The position numbers and the translations under genes are program-made. The notes under the pieces are model-generated. The model was given only the letters and a program-made list of their open reading frames with translations, searched no databases and was not told where the DNA came from. Below, piece by piece: positions 1 through 8,523 of a DNA stretch of 64,000 bases. Every line of letters begins with the position of its first letter. Position 1 is the first letter of the stretch. The stretch spans positions 1-64,000 of IMG/VR virus record IMGVR_UViG_3300035698_035275. The stretch is one strand, 5' to 3'. This DNA comes from a virus.

Positions 1-522
1 ATGTTCGAACAATACAATCACATTATGACACTCCGGTTCACCAACGCAGACACGGAGGCTATTGCAATTAGTCCGGCTGGTGTTCGCCAATGGCTGGAGG
101 GGGGAGCAACCGCTTATAACGCGCTGATTGGCCAGGGTGGTAGTGGGGGTAGTGGAGCCTTGATCGTTGGTGATAACGGATTCCTGCGGGTGTCTTCCCA
201 GTTCGGTATGAGACACATCATGACATACGCGGACACCACCTTCAATGATCAGACAGTCGATGCCATGCCGGATGAGTCCCTTGAGGTTCATACTGCTTTC
301 GAGGCGTGGAACTCGGCTACTACCCAATGGGATAAGGATTTCGAGGGTTCGAATCTCTACGGCGCATTTGAGGAGATGGCAACCAATATTATCAATGCCG
401 TGGGCGCATCACCAAGTGGACTGAGTGACTACGCTGATGGGGGAACAATCGCGCTGGCCTCGGTCAATGTGGTAGTCTTCAACGAGCCGCAGATTGCTTA
501 CGATACTGATTCCGGAGCGTAA
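1..522 (+). CDS. hypothetical protein upstream of portal, possibly 5' truncated
   Basis: The reading frame is open from the first base, which happens to be ATG, to a TAA at 520-522 (173 residues). Because the window begins here, this Met may be internal and the gene may extend upstream. The product has a Gly/Ser-rich loop near residues 45-53 and no recognised motif. It sits directly before the portal operon, where phages often keep small terminase or minor head genes, but nothing in the protein supports either role. The function is unknown. Confidence 0.55.
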   Translation: MFEQYNHIMTLRFTNADTEAIAISPAGVRQWLEGGATAYNALIGQGGSGGSGALIVGDNGFLRVSSQFGMRHIMTYADTTFNDQTVDAMPDESLEVHTAFEAWNSATTQWDKDFEGSNLYGAFEEMATNIINAVGASPSGLSDYADGGTIALASVNVVVFNEPQIAYDTDSGA

Positions 523-548
523 GCGAATTTCTGCATTCTTTTAACCAG

Positions 549-586
549 CTACGGGCGGTGGCGGACTATTTCGTCATCGCCTGTAG
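549..586 (+). other. intergenic stem-loop without U-tract
   Basis: Two 12-nt arms (549-560 and 575-586) pair along their whole length with two G-U wobbles around a 14-nt loop. No T-run follows, so it does not look like an intrinsic terminator. It lies between two genes and may act as an RNA-processing or mRNA-stability element. This is pairing seen by eye only. Confidence 0.35.
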
Positions 587-625
587 GCAAATAGAATACT
601 GACTGAGATAGAGAGGACACACAAA

Positions 626-1522
626 ATGTCTAATAGCGCTGGGGTTTCCAGGAAGAGCATAGCCAAAAAGCTACGCAAGCAATACGATCACGCAGCAGTG
701 ACTAGCGACGGTCGAAAGGTCTGGTTTAATGAGCTGGATGGCCACAATTACCCGCCGACATACAACCACTATACGACAGTGAAGGTCCTAGATTTTATCC
801 TGCCGTCCACCTCGGACGAGTGCCCAGCGATAAAGGTCGGGGCGTACAGTGCTATAGGGTGCCTTTTTGACCAGATTGTTATTCCGGTCAAGGAGCTGGT
901 GTATGAAACCAACAAATCAAGGCTGGTATCTCAGAGGGGGCTAGTAATTGGCCCCACTACCATTGTGATTCCAGGGCTGACAATACGCTCGTTGTCGAAG
1001 GCGGGAAACTATGTATTCAAGCCCGATGAGCCTGCTATGAAATACGCGTTCTCAGTGGAGGACGGACACGGCAGGGCAATAGATAACGTCAAAAGCGTAG
1101 CGGTGGAATTCGATAGGACATCCTCAGAGGTAGTAGCTGCCCAAGTGGAGTTACAATTTGTGGGGGAACACATCCCGGATGACGAGGAAATAGCGGCAGG
1201 AGTGAATCTGCTAAGGGTGGCAGACAGACCGAATGAGCTGGTAATAGATGATAGTGTCAAGGACGCTGTAGTAGGCACATGGAGGGCAGAGGTCATAAGG
1301 GAGTCAGAGAGGCCCGGTAATGAGGACGAGATAGGCAAGCTGCTTATAAAGCACTTTGGGCAAGAACACGGAATAGACACCGCCAGAGCTAAGGAAATGC
1401 TTGTTGATTTCGTCGGCACCCTGGCACCGATGGTACTAACTACAATGTTCCCGGCGCTGAATGTCGCTATGGGAGCTGGCAAGCTGCTAAGTGCGGTAGC
1501 TGCTGCAATAGATAAAAAATAA
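626..1522 (+). CDS. hypothetical protein preceding portal
   Basis: A 298-residue protein. The ATG at 626 follows a GAGAGGA ribosome site at about 8 nt. The first 200 residues are mixed alpha/beta without a recognised motif. The last 45 or so residues are hydrophobic and Ala/Met-rich, ending in a short lysine tail, so the C-terminus could pack in a membrane or hydrophobic core. The portal gene follows after about 20 nt, so it is probably co-transcribed with head genes. The function is unknown. Confidence 0.75.
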   Translation: MSNSAGVSRKSIAKKLRKQYDHAAVTSDGRKVWFNELDGHNYPPTYNHYTTVKVLDFILPSTSDECPAIKVGAYSAIGCLFDQIVIPVKELVYETNKSRLVSQRGLVIGPTTIVIPGLTIRSLSKAGNYVFKPDEPAMKYAFSVEDGHGRAIDNVKSVAVEFDRTSSEVVAAQVELQFVGEHIPDDEEIAAGVNLLRVADRPNELVIDDSVKDAVVGTWRAEVIRESERPGNEDEIGKLLIKHFGQEHGIDTARAKEMLVDFVGTLAPMVLTTMFPALNVAMGAGKLLSAVAAAIDKK

Positions 1523-1543
1523 GCTATACCTTGGAGGGTTAAT

Positions 1544-3355
1544 ATGCCAGCGGCTATAGGAAAAGATAAATCTGATAAAGCTATGATAGCTAAGGTGATA
1601 GGGGCGGATGCTGATATCAGCGACTCTAGGCAATTGCTGGGGGGAAGTGAGGGCGATTCGAAAATATTCTCCGGCTCCTCTGTGGAGATACCGTATTCCC
1701 CAATGGCTCTAATAAACGTGTTCGAGCAATCCAATAGCTTGAGGCAAATGGTCGATGCGTACAATAACAACGTGTACGCCACCGGGTACACGATAGAGCC
1801 GGTCATAGACATTGATGCCGAGGGTATTGAGGACGACATATCCGATGCTGTGTATGCCGAGAGGCTTGATGAGTGGATAACTAACGGGTCTGAAGGAAAC
1901 GTTCCAGAGGACCCGACCGAAGACGAGGTACAGGAGCGCATAAAGGAAATAAGGTCACAGATAAGGCGTGAGACTCTTATTGCCAGTGCGTTCTTTAAGT
2001 CGGTATGCTCGGAGTCGTCGCTTGTCACCTTATGCAAGACTACTGGTATGGACTTGGAGATAACCGGCAACGCGTATTGGGAAGTGATGAGGGATAGCCT
2101 TGGGAGAGTAGCCAGGGCGTCACACTCGCCAGCAATCAAAACCAGACTTGGCAAGATAATGAGAAAGCGGGTAGAAGTTGCCGAGCGCCGATACATATCT
2201 GACGTCAAATACGAAGAGGTGATAATACAAAGAAAGTTCAGGTCCTTCCTGCAGGACTCGGGCGGTGGTGTGGTGTACTTCAAGGAATTCGGTGATCCCA
2301 GAGCTATGTCATGTCAAAAGGGCATAGTATTCGATGACGAGAAGGCGTTCAACGCTGCAAAGAAGGACGGCACCATAGAGGAAGGTGATGAGCTAGCCAA
2401 CGAGATGATGCATTTTAAGATAGTGTCTACTAGGACGTCATATGGAATACCGAGGTGGATAGGGGTACTGCTGGAGACGTTGGGATCAAGAGCTGCCGGT
2501 GAAGTGAATTACGACTATTTCGACAACAAGAGCATACCACCACTAGCAATCATAGTGTCCGGTGGCCAGTTGAAGAAGGGAGCCGATAAGGTAATTGCTG
2601 AGTGGATAAAGAAGACTGTCAAGGGTAGAGAGAATTTTCATTCAGTGCTGGTGCTGGAGGCTACCCCTGGCCGTGGTTATTCCGGAAAAGATACACAGCC
2701 GACAGTGAAGCTCGAACCGCTGACGCAGTACATGGATAAGGATGCGCTGTTCCAGAATTACGATGAGAATAACAGGACGAAGATCGGCGCAGCGTTCAGG
2801 TTGCCACCACTGCTACGCGGGGAAATAAAGGACGTGAACAGATCCACGGCTAAGGCTACCCTGCAATTTGCAGAAGAACAGGTATTCGGTCCTGAGAGAG
2901 AGGATTTCGACTGGGTAATAAATGAGACGCTGGGCAAGGCCCTGGGGTTGTCGCTGGTTAAGTACAACTCGATTGGTGTGCAGGTCAATGATGTGACAAC
3001 GATGTCCGAGATAATGACCAAGCTGCTAGGTGTGGGGTCTATCACAATAAACGAGTCCAGGGCAATACTGCAGAAGGTCCTGAACAGGAGACTTCCGACT
3101 ATAGACGAGTTCTGGGCCAATCAGCCGATAGAAATAACCAAGCTGGGACTTACACCATCTGACGAGGAAGAGGACATCGAGGAAGAAGACACCAACGAGG
3201 AAGAGACGGAGGATGGGGGTGTGCTGGCGAGCTTGGAGAGGCTAAGCGACATGGTAAAAGGGGCAAAGGCGCTAGGCGAGAAAATAGCCACCACCGAGCA
3301 AAAGCGGGGTCTGGAAGCGAATAACACGGAACTTGACGGGTCGTCAAATGAATAA
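1544..3355 (+). CDS. portal protein (PBSX-type phage portal)
   Basis: A 603-residue portal protein, expected to form the dodecameric ring at the head vertex through which DNA is packaged and which joins head to tail. The central region (about residues 290-400) has the PBSX-type portal pattern: IPRWIGVLLETLGS, then YFDNKSIPPLAIIVSGG, then an L-P-P-L-L-R-G turn near residue 420. The C-terminus (about 540-560) is a run of Asp/Glu. The ATG at 1544 follows GGAGGG. Length suits the family. The 3' end overlaps the next gene by 8 nt. The call rests on motif recognition plus the MuF-type gene downstream. Confidence 0.85.
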   Translation: MPAAIGKDKSDKAMIAKVIGADADISDSRQLLGGSEGDSKIFSGSSVEIPYSPMALINVFEQSNSLRQMVDAYNNNVYATGYTIEPVIDIDAEGIEDDISDAVYAERLDEWITNGSEGNVPEDPTEDEVQERIKEIRSQIRRETLIASAFFKSVCSESSLVTLCKTTGMDLEITGNAYWEVMRDSLGRVARASHSPAIKTRLGKIMRKRVEVAERRYISDVKYEEVIIQRKFRSFLQDSGGGVVYFKEFGDPRAMSCQKGIVFDDEKAFNAAKKDGTIEEGDELANEMMHFKIVSTRTSYGIPRWIGVLLETLGSRAAGEVNYDYFDNKSIPPLAIIVSGGQLKKGADKVIAEWIKKTVKGRENFHSVLVLEATPGRGYSGKDTQPTVKLEPLTQYMDKDALFQNYDENNRTKIGAAFRLPPLLRGEIKDVNRSTAKATLQFAEEQVFGPEREDFDWVINETLGKALGLSLVKYNSIGVQVNDVTTMSEIMTKLLGVGSITINESRAILQKVLNRRLPTIDEFWANQPIEITKLGLTPSDEEEDIEEEDTNEEETEDGGVLASLERLSDMVKGAKALGEKIATTEQKRGLEANNTELDGSSNE

Positions 3356-3827
3356 TAGCAATATAAAGCTGCTAAAAAAATCCGGGTGTGGGGGGTCAAA
3401 ATCAGCAGATATGCTTACAAAGCTAACAGGTGTATCACCGGATACAATACTAGAGAGGCTGAAGACCCTGCCGCACGCGGAATCCAGCAATGAATTCCTA
3501 TTTACCTCATACAAAGTGCATCCGATAGCATCAATGGCTGACTTTGAGCACGTAATACTGAGGGGGGTATTGTATAGGTACGATAGCAAGAGGCCAGGAG
3601 CGGAGCCGGTGTTAGTTGGTCGCTGTCCAGTGTGCGGCACAATGAACATGTGGACCGGGTGTCACGTTGGTGATGACCTTACAGTGCTAGCCGTAAAAAA
3701 CGGGCAGCGTTCCGATGATCCTGCTGTGATGGCGTGCAACTGCGCGAGGTGTCCTGGGAAGTGGTCAGTGATGAAGGGTACTATAGTAAGTGCCAAGGAG
3801 TCTGACAGTAATGTACACGTGTATTAA
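3348..3827 (+). CDS. small zinc-ribbon-like protein between portal and MuF gene
   Basis: A 159-residue product. The ATG at 3348 overlaps the portal stop, which suggests translational coupling. A TTG at 3333 is in frame but has no ribosome site. The protein has a CPVCG knuckle near residue 92 and a C-x-C-x-x-C cluster near residue 134, which together could bind one zinc. The basic N-terminus and zinc site suggest nucleic-acid or protein binding in head assembly, but this is inference and the family is not recognised. Confidence 0.7.
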   Translation: MNNSNIKLLKKSGCGGSKSADMLTKLTGVSPDTILERLKTLPHAESSNEFLFTSYKVHPIASMADFEHVILRGVLYRYDSKRPGAEPVLVGRCPVCGTMNMWTGCHVGDDLTVLAVKNGQRSDDPAVMACNCARCPGKWSVMKGTIVSAKESDSNVHVY

Positions 3828-3830
3828 GCA

Positions 3831-6800
3831 ATGAGTGGGACATACGTACAAAGAGAGGCATCCAGCGGATTCTTTACGGCATTGCCATATAGGGATCTAG
3901 GCTCTAATAAGATACAGGCTATCCAGAAGATGGGTGCTGGCGTTGAGGAGTCGGCTTCCATCTTTTTCGGTGGCGTGCTAGTAGATGGGGGTGCCGGTAA
4001 GAGCACAAAGCTAATGCAAGCACCCAGTAGCGGCGCAGCGTCAGTGATCAAAGAAGCTACCAGGCTGGCTAGGCTGTATGGGTCCTCGACGGTTTCCGTG
4101 CCACTATGCAAGGTAGGGGATAGCGTCGTATGGAAGAGAGTGGAAGAATATAGCTCGGTTGGTGAAATGGAAGCCATACTGATACTGGCTAACGATCACG
4201 ATGATATAAGGGGCTTGGTGGAATTCGGGGAAATGACCTACATACAGAAGGCAGCAGCTAAGCTGAATCCCATGACTCCAGTAGGGTATACATCGTTTGT
4301 TGGTAGGTTGAAAACTAGGCTATCGAAGACCACAGGGCCAATGGATAGTAGCAATCTCAATGCTGCGCTGGATGAGTTGCTGGGGGAAGGCACAGATTGG
4401 ATAGGTGACAAGAAGAAGACCAAAGCTGTATTGCGAGCAGTGAAAGACGCGGCACCCAGTGACTACATAATGGATGAGCAGCTACCAAAATATGAGACGG
4501 TTCTGACGGCCACAGGCGAGGAAATAACTGACGGGGTAAAGAGAGATCTGGTGTATGAGCAGGGCGTATCAATGGGGCTAGATTTTACACTGGCAGACGA
4601 GAAGGCAATAGCAGCAGTGGCGGCAACACATACTAACTTTGTGCGCAACAGCTTTGGGGCGAGAAATGCGCAAATGTCGATAAAGGCCAGGAGTATAGTA
4701 TCCCAGGGTCTGGAGGAGGGGCTAGGTAGAGGAGAAATAGCCGGGTTATTACGTAAGGACCTCAAGAACTCATATGAGAAGAACACCAAGAATTATATGG
4801 ACGTGGTAGCTGCATCGTTCGTCGGTCGAGCAAGATCCAAGTCGTGTATGACCTCGTATCAGGAAGCACAAATAGAAGTAGTAGAGGTGCTGGCTGTACT
4901 AGACGACGCCACATCTGATATTTGCCGGTTTATGGATGGTAAGGTGCTATCCGTAAAAGAGACAATACGTATAACCGAGGCGGCTGATGGGCTGTCGAAT
5001 CCGGCAGATGTAAAGACAGCTCTGCCATGGATGCGGTCTAATAAAAACGGTCTGTCCGTGCCTACTGCAGGTGGCGGGTCACTACAGGTGGCATCGAAGG
5101 GTGATGATGGAGTGCTTAAGGGCAAAATAGACGATGGGAAATACGCCGATGCGAAGATAGGATTCCCACCGTATCACGGACTATGCAGGACCACCACTAT
5201 AGCCTCAAGTGACCTTACTGCCAGCGTGCAGGTCCCAGCCGAGGCACCGGTATCGGATAAGGAAATTAAGCCAGAGTCGGTACTCAGTGGCAAGCCCATT
5301 AAAGCCAAGCCGAAGGAAGAAGATGTAGATACGGGTAGCAATCTAGACATTGACGTATTCACACCAGCCACAGACTTTAATAGTGCTCTAAAACGCACGA
5401 AAGAGTTAGGGGTGGATATTGGCATGTACGGCAAAGATGCATCGCTGGACGTAATGAATGAAATAAACGGTGGCCTGGTAGAGGCACGGAATATGTTCGG
5501 GTCTAGTCAAATATCTGGGTTAAAAGTGTACTCGGACAGCTCCACACCTAAGGGCGGGTTAGTGCTGCCGGAGCCATCATCTGCTGTAGGGCAGGAGCTA
5601 TCCCTAAAAAACATAAACAGCAGAATAAAGTCAAGCAATAATAAGAATGTGGTGCTTGTATCAGGCGCTGGTTCGGCTAGGCTATCGAAATCGGAGACAA
5701 TAAAGGACGAAATAATAAGACAGGTAGCTGTTAGGCACGCTATGGAAATAACTCCCAAAGAAAGGAAGGAGTTCGGGGCAATAGCTAATAGTCTCACGCC
5801 ACAACAGGCATATCAATTAGGGGCTAGAACGTCTAGATATATGGAGACAAAGCAGTCTAATCACCTGGCTGATGTATTTGGTGATATGATGTTGCACAGT
5901 GCACAGGCCACCAGGCAGGGAAAAAACCAGCCACAATACATGGTTAAGAACAAAGCAGCACTTGACACGCTGTTGACGTCAATAAAGAATAAAAAGCTAC
6001 AGCCAAAATCAAAGCCAGTACCAGTACCAAAGCCAGTATCGATGCCAAAGGCAGGGACTAAAAACGCGACAAATGAGAAAATCAGGAGTAAGAGAGAAGA
6101 GGACAAACCGTCAATCGCAGACGTGCAGGAGGGCAGAAACAAGGTATCTGACAGGATGAAGGAGCCGGAATGGACCAAGCATTTCGATGATGCATTTTCG
6201 GCTGCTAGCAAAGAGATAGGGCGTGACGTACTCGACAGTAAAACTGACATGTCAGACTTAAGCTATGCCAAGCAGGTCAAGATAAGGGAAATCATCACAA
6301 AGAAGGTATTCTCTAAGATGTCCGATAAAGAGAGAGGCGGGATGACCCCAGATGATTTGATGAGTACTATGGTAAGTGTAACTCGGTCATGGACGTCCTC
6401 TTCTAATAGAGGTGGTGCCGCTATGCTTAAGGTGTGGGGGGAAAGCAGGTTTGGCACTGGCACATGTTTCCACTCTGAGTATATGGATGATGATAAGGGC
6501 AAGAGAGATGGGGCAATGTCTTATGGTTTGAAAGACATGGCTATAAGAATGACTCAGAAGCCAGCTATAACCGCCAAGAATAAAGCCAATAATAAAGGGT
6601 GGAAAAGCATAGCCGGTAATAGTAGTGAGCTAAAAAAGAGGGCTATAGCTGTAGGTGACACCCAGTATTGGATGACACAGAAACTACTAAGGGGGGAGGG
6701 GGTGAAGGGGAAGCCACTATATAGAGGCGTTAGTGGTGACATGGTAGCTGTTCATAAGGAGGAGACTGCCAAGCATCGTAGAGAGAGTCCTCAGCCTAAG

Positions 6801-7223
6801 CACGAGCCTAATGGGTTCACCAATACTAGAGAAAACCCGGTTGCAAGTTGGACTACTGACCCGACAACAGCCGCACAATTTGCCCTTGAGAATGGCCCAA
6901 AAAGGGAGAGCGGCAGAATCATGGTCAAATATATAGACTCAAAGGATACGCTATATTCTGACCGGGTGTTAGACATGATGGGCGGGTCCTCTGCAGAGAG
7001 AGAATGGGTCACATTAGCCAGAAATCATGAGAGGTCGTTTATGAGTGAGCGCGTAGACCTTGACTATCACTCGGAGGAGGAGTACAAAGAGATAGAAGAC
7101 AAGATTGGCAAGTACGAGACTATTGGCGGCGCTAAGTCGGAGAAGGAAATGTTCAGGCTTATGGTAAAGAGCGGATTTGCTAACCAGGAAGAGGTAGACG
7201 AGGAATTCGATAATGCCAAATAA
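3831..7223 (+). CDS. MuF/SPP1 gp7-type minor head protein with C-terminal ADP-ribosyltransferase-like domain
   Basis: A 1130-residue multidomain protein. Residues 1 to about 480 match the minor head (MuF/gp7) family: a long helical region, then the D-x-x-T-S-D-I-C-R-F-M-D-G-K motif near residue 360 and G-F-P-P-Y-H-G-L-C-R-T near 445. These proteins bind the portal and stay in the head. Residues 510-690 hold a helical unit resembling phage-type zincins, but without HExxH. The C-terminal domain has the order of R-S-E ADP-ribosyltransferases: L-Y-R965-G, then S1006-W-T-T, then E1056-R-E1058. Such enzymes transfer ADP-ribose from NAD to host proteins, and head-packaged ones such as T4 Alt enter with the DNA. 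MuF-toxin fusions are known in temperate phages. The head assignment is firm; the ART call rests on motifs. Confidence 0.85.
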   Translation: MSGTYVQREASSGFFTALPYRDLGSNKIQAIQKMGAGVEESASIFFGGVLVDGGAGKSTKLMQAPSSGAASVIKEATRLARLYGSSTVSVPLCKVGDSVVWKRVEEYSSVGEMEAILILANDHDDIRGLVEFGEMTYIQKAAAKLNPMTPVGYTSFVGRLKTRLSKTTGPMDSSNLNAALDELLGEGTDWIGDKKKTKAVLRAVKDAAPSDYIMDEQLPKYETVLTATGEEITDGVKRDLVYEQGVSMGLDFTLADEKAIAAVAATHTNFVRNSFGARNAQMSIKARSIVSQGLEEGLGRGEIAGLLRKDLKNSYEKNTKNYMDVVAASFVGRARSKSCMTSYQEAQIEVVEVLAVLDDATSDICRFMDGKVLSVKETIRITEAADGLSNPADVKTALPWMRSNKNGLSVPTAGGGSLQVASKGDDGVLKGKIDDGKYADAKIGFPPYHGLCRTTTIASSDLTASVQVPAEAPVSDKEIKPESVLSGKPIKAKPKEEDVDTGSNLDIDVFTPATDFNSALKRTKELGVDIGMYGKDASLDVMNEINGGLVEARNMFGSSQISGLKVYSDSSTPKGGLVLPEPSSAVGQELSLKNINSRIKSSNNKNVVLVSGAGSARLSKSETIKDEIIRQVAVRHAMEITPKERKEFGAIANSLTPQQAYQLGARTSRYMETKQSNHLADVFGDMMLHSAQATRQGKNQPQYMVKNKAALDTLLTSIKNKKLQPKSKPVPVPKPVSMPKAGTKNATNEKIRSKREEDKPSIADVQEGRNKVSDRMKEPEWTKHFDDAFSAASKEIGRDVLDSKTDMSDLSYAKQVKIREIITKKVFSKMSDKERGGMTPDDLMSTMVSVTRSWTSSSNRGGAAMLKVWGESRFGTGTCFHSEYMDDDKGKRDGAMSYGLKDMAIRMTQKPAITAKNKANNKGWKSIAGNSSELKKRAIAVGDTQYWMTQKLLRGEGVKGKPLYRGVSGDMVAVHKEETAKHRRESPQPKHEPNGFTNTRENPVASWTTDPTTAAQFALENGPKRESGRIMVKYIDSKDTLYSDRVLDMMGGSSAEREWVTLARNHERSFMSERVDLDYHSEEEYKEIEDKIGKYETIGGAKSEKEMFRLMVKSGFANQEEVDEEFDNAK

Positions 7224-7392
7224 TGACAAGTCGTTCAGCACTAAGGAGGAGCACAGGAACATGCGCAAGACATACGCAGCGGCAGAAATACTAGGTATTA
7301 ATGATGTGTTCATACCGGATCCGGACTGGATGAATGCACCGCCGACTGCGCCATCTAGTGGAAAAAAACGGTACAAACGAAGCAAGGCGTGA
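7213..7392 (+). CDS. small hypothetical protein (59 aa)
   Basis: A short ORF whose ATG lies 11 nt inside the end of the MuF gene. It runs to TGA at 7390-7392. The product is charged, with a basic C-terminal tail (KKRYKRSKA) and a Pro/Asp-rich middle. The tight overlap fits the gene packing here, but no motif is recognised and no strong ribosome site is seen. It ends just before the promoter at 7405. Confidence 0.5.
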   Translation: MPNNDKSFSTKEEHRNMRKTYAAAEILGINDVFIPDPDWMNAPPTAPSSGKKRYKRSKA

Positions 7393-7404
7393 CTAACCTA
7401 ATAC

Positions 7405-7434
7405 TTGACAGAAACCAACCAATTGTGGTAGAAT
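7405..7434 (+). promoter_or_regulatory. sigma70-type promoter with extended -10
   Basis: A perfect TTGACA (7405-7410) and a TAGAAT -10 (7429-7434, 5 of 6 to consensus) are separated by 18 nt, with TGG directly before the -10 (extended -10). It sits in the only substantial gap between the minor head genes and the capsid gene cluster, so it most likely drives scaffold, protease and major capsid transcription by host RNA polymerase. Nothing else in the window is as close to consensus. Confidence 0.7.
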
Positions 7435-7474
7435 TGGGTTAGCTAGGTGAGGGGAATAAATAAGGTGCCACCTG

Positions 7475-7855
7475 ATGGAGATAAAAGCAATGCCCGATAA
7501 AAAGCGTCCGGTTATGGTAGAGCTGGCTGTGAACGGCAAGAAGCTGGAGTGGATCAGTGAAAGAATAGCCGATATAGTAGAGCTTAGCTTCTGGGGTGAC
7601 ATGGGATGGAAAAGGTCAGAGGCAGCAACGGCAGCGGCAACGGGAATGATCCCACCGGTAAACTACTATACCGGGTCCGAGAAGAAGAGGAGAGCGCAGT
7701 TATGTGTAAAGCTGGTAGAAGAGCTAAGGCATGACCTGAAGTGGTCGTGGGAGAGGATAGTAGACATGCTGTCAACGGCTCTTAGACACAAATTAGACGG
7801 CAGTAATTGGACACCACCAACAAAAAGCGGGTGGGCAATACCGGATATAGTGTAA
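7475..7855 (+). CDS. hypothetical protein at start of capsid cluster
   Basis: A 126-residue product. Two starts are possible: ATG 7475 (AAGGTG about 8 nt upstream) and ATG 7490 (GGAG 9 nt upstream). It is the first gene after the strong promoter at 7405. The protein is basic with several Trp residues and has no recognised domain. Its place before the head genes suggests a head or packaging role, which is inference only. Confidence 0.65.
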   Translation: MEIKAMPDKKRPVMVELAVNGKKLEWISERIADIVELSFWGDMGWKRSEAATAAATGMIPPVNYYTGSEKKRRAQLCVKLVEELRHDLKWSWERIVDMLSTALRHKLDGSNWTPPTKSGWAIPDIV

Positions 7856-7875
7856 ATACTCAAAAGGAGAAATCA

Positions 7876-8499
7876 ATGTCCCTGAAAATCGACGCAAAGA
7901 AAATGGCGGCTTCGTCCGTTGGTGACCTTAGAAGTCTGGCGGTAGGAGCTAACAAGCTGGCGGACGATGTAGAGAAGAAGGCCATCGACCAGGACAAATT
8001 CGATGCAGGCGTGAAGAGTCTGGCGGATAGCCTCATGAAGCTGGCTAACGTCCCAAAGGTGGACGAAACGGAGAAGGACAAGAAGAGTAAAGACGATCAG
8101 AAGAAAGCAGCGGACCTGGCGGACCTTGTAAAGTCCATGGGTGATGCAGCCAACAACGACGAGTTAAGCGACGACCAAAAAGCGGCTTTATCCGCTGCCA
8201 CCGATGCACTGCGGGGCTTGGTTCCGGACGAGACATCCGAGGTGCTGAAGTCCGTAGTATCTGCCATCGAAAAGATGACAGCAGCCATGGATGAGATGAA
8301 GAAAGGCTCCGACGACGCAGGCGCAGACGATGACAAGGAGAAAGCCGCAGCCGCAGCCGCAGCCGCTAAAAAAGCCGACGATGCCAAGGCTGGCAAAGAA
8401 GAGGACGTCACAAAGGGCGATGACAGCGGAGACGATGACGATGCCGATGTTGACTGGGGTACCGACATGACCAAACAGACTGACAAGCTCAAAAAATAG
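7876..8499 (+). CDS. acidic helical head-cluster protein, possible scaffold or decoration protein
   Basis: A 207-residue product. ATG 7876 follows AAAGGAG. The sequence is strongly helical and charged: Lys/Asp/Glu-rich throughout, an alanine run near residue 157, and an Asp-rich segment near residue 190. Aromatic residues are almost absent. This composition is typical of scaffold-like or disordered head proteins. Codons favour GCC, ATC and AAG, unlike the ATA/AGG-rich neighbours, which suggests high expression. It lies two genes before the major capsid gene. A scaffold role is plausible but not proven. Confidence 0.75.
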   Translation: MSLKIDAKKMAASSVGDLRSLAVGANKLADDVEKKAIDQDKFDAGVKSLADSLMKLANVPKVDETEKDKKSKDDQKKAADLADLVKSMGDAANNDELSDDQKAALSAATDALRGLVPDETSEVLKSVVSAIEKMTAAMDEMKKGSDDAGADDDKEKAAAAAAAAKKADDAKAGKEEDVTKGDDSGDDDDADVDWGTDMTKQTDKLKK

Positions 8500-8523
8500 C
8501 CTACGGCTAAAGGAGCAGTGCTG

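Noticed and set aside
1-1522. Terminase subunits in the first two genes
   Set aside because: Neither product shows a Walker A/B or nuclease motif of a large terminase, nor a clear small-terminase HTH.
1009-2283. Minus-strand ORF of 424 codons under the portal gene
   Set aside because: It lies antisense to two clear genes, is Ser/Leu-rich as reverse-complement ATA/GAC-type codons give, and has no ribosome site or motif.
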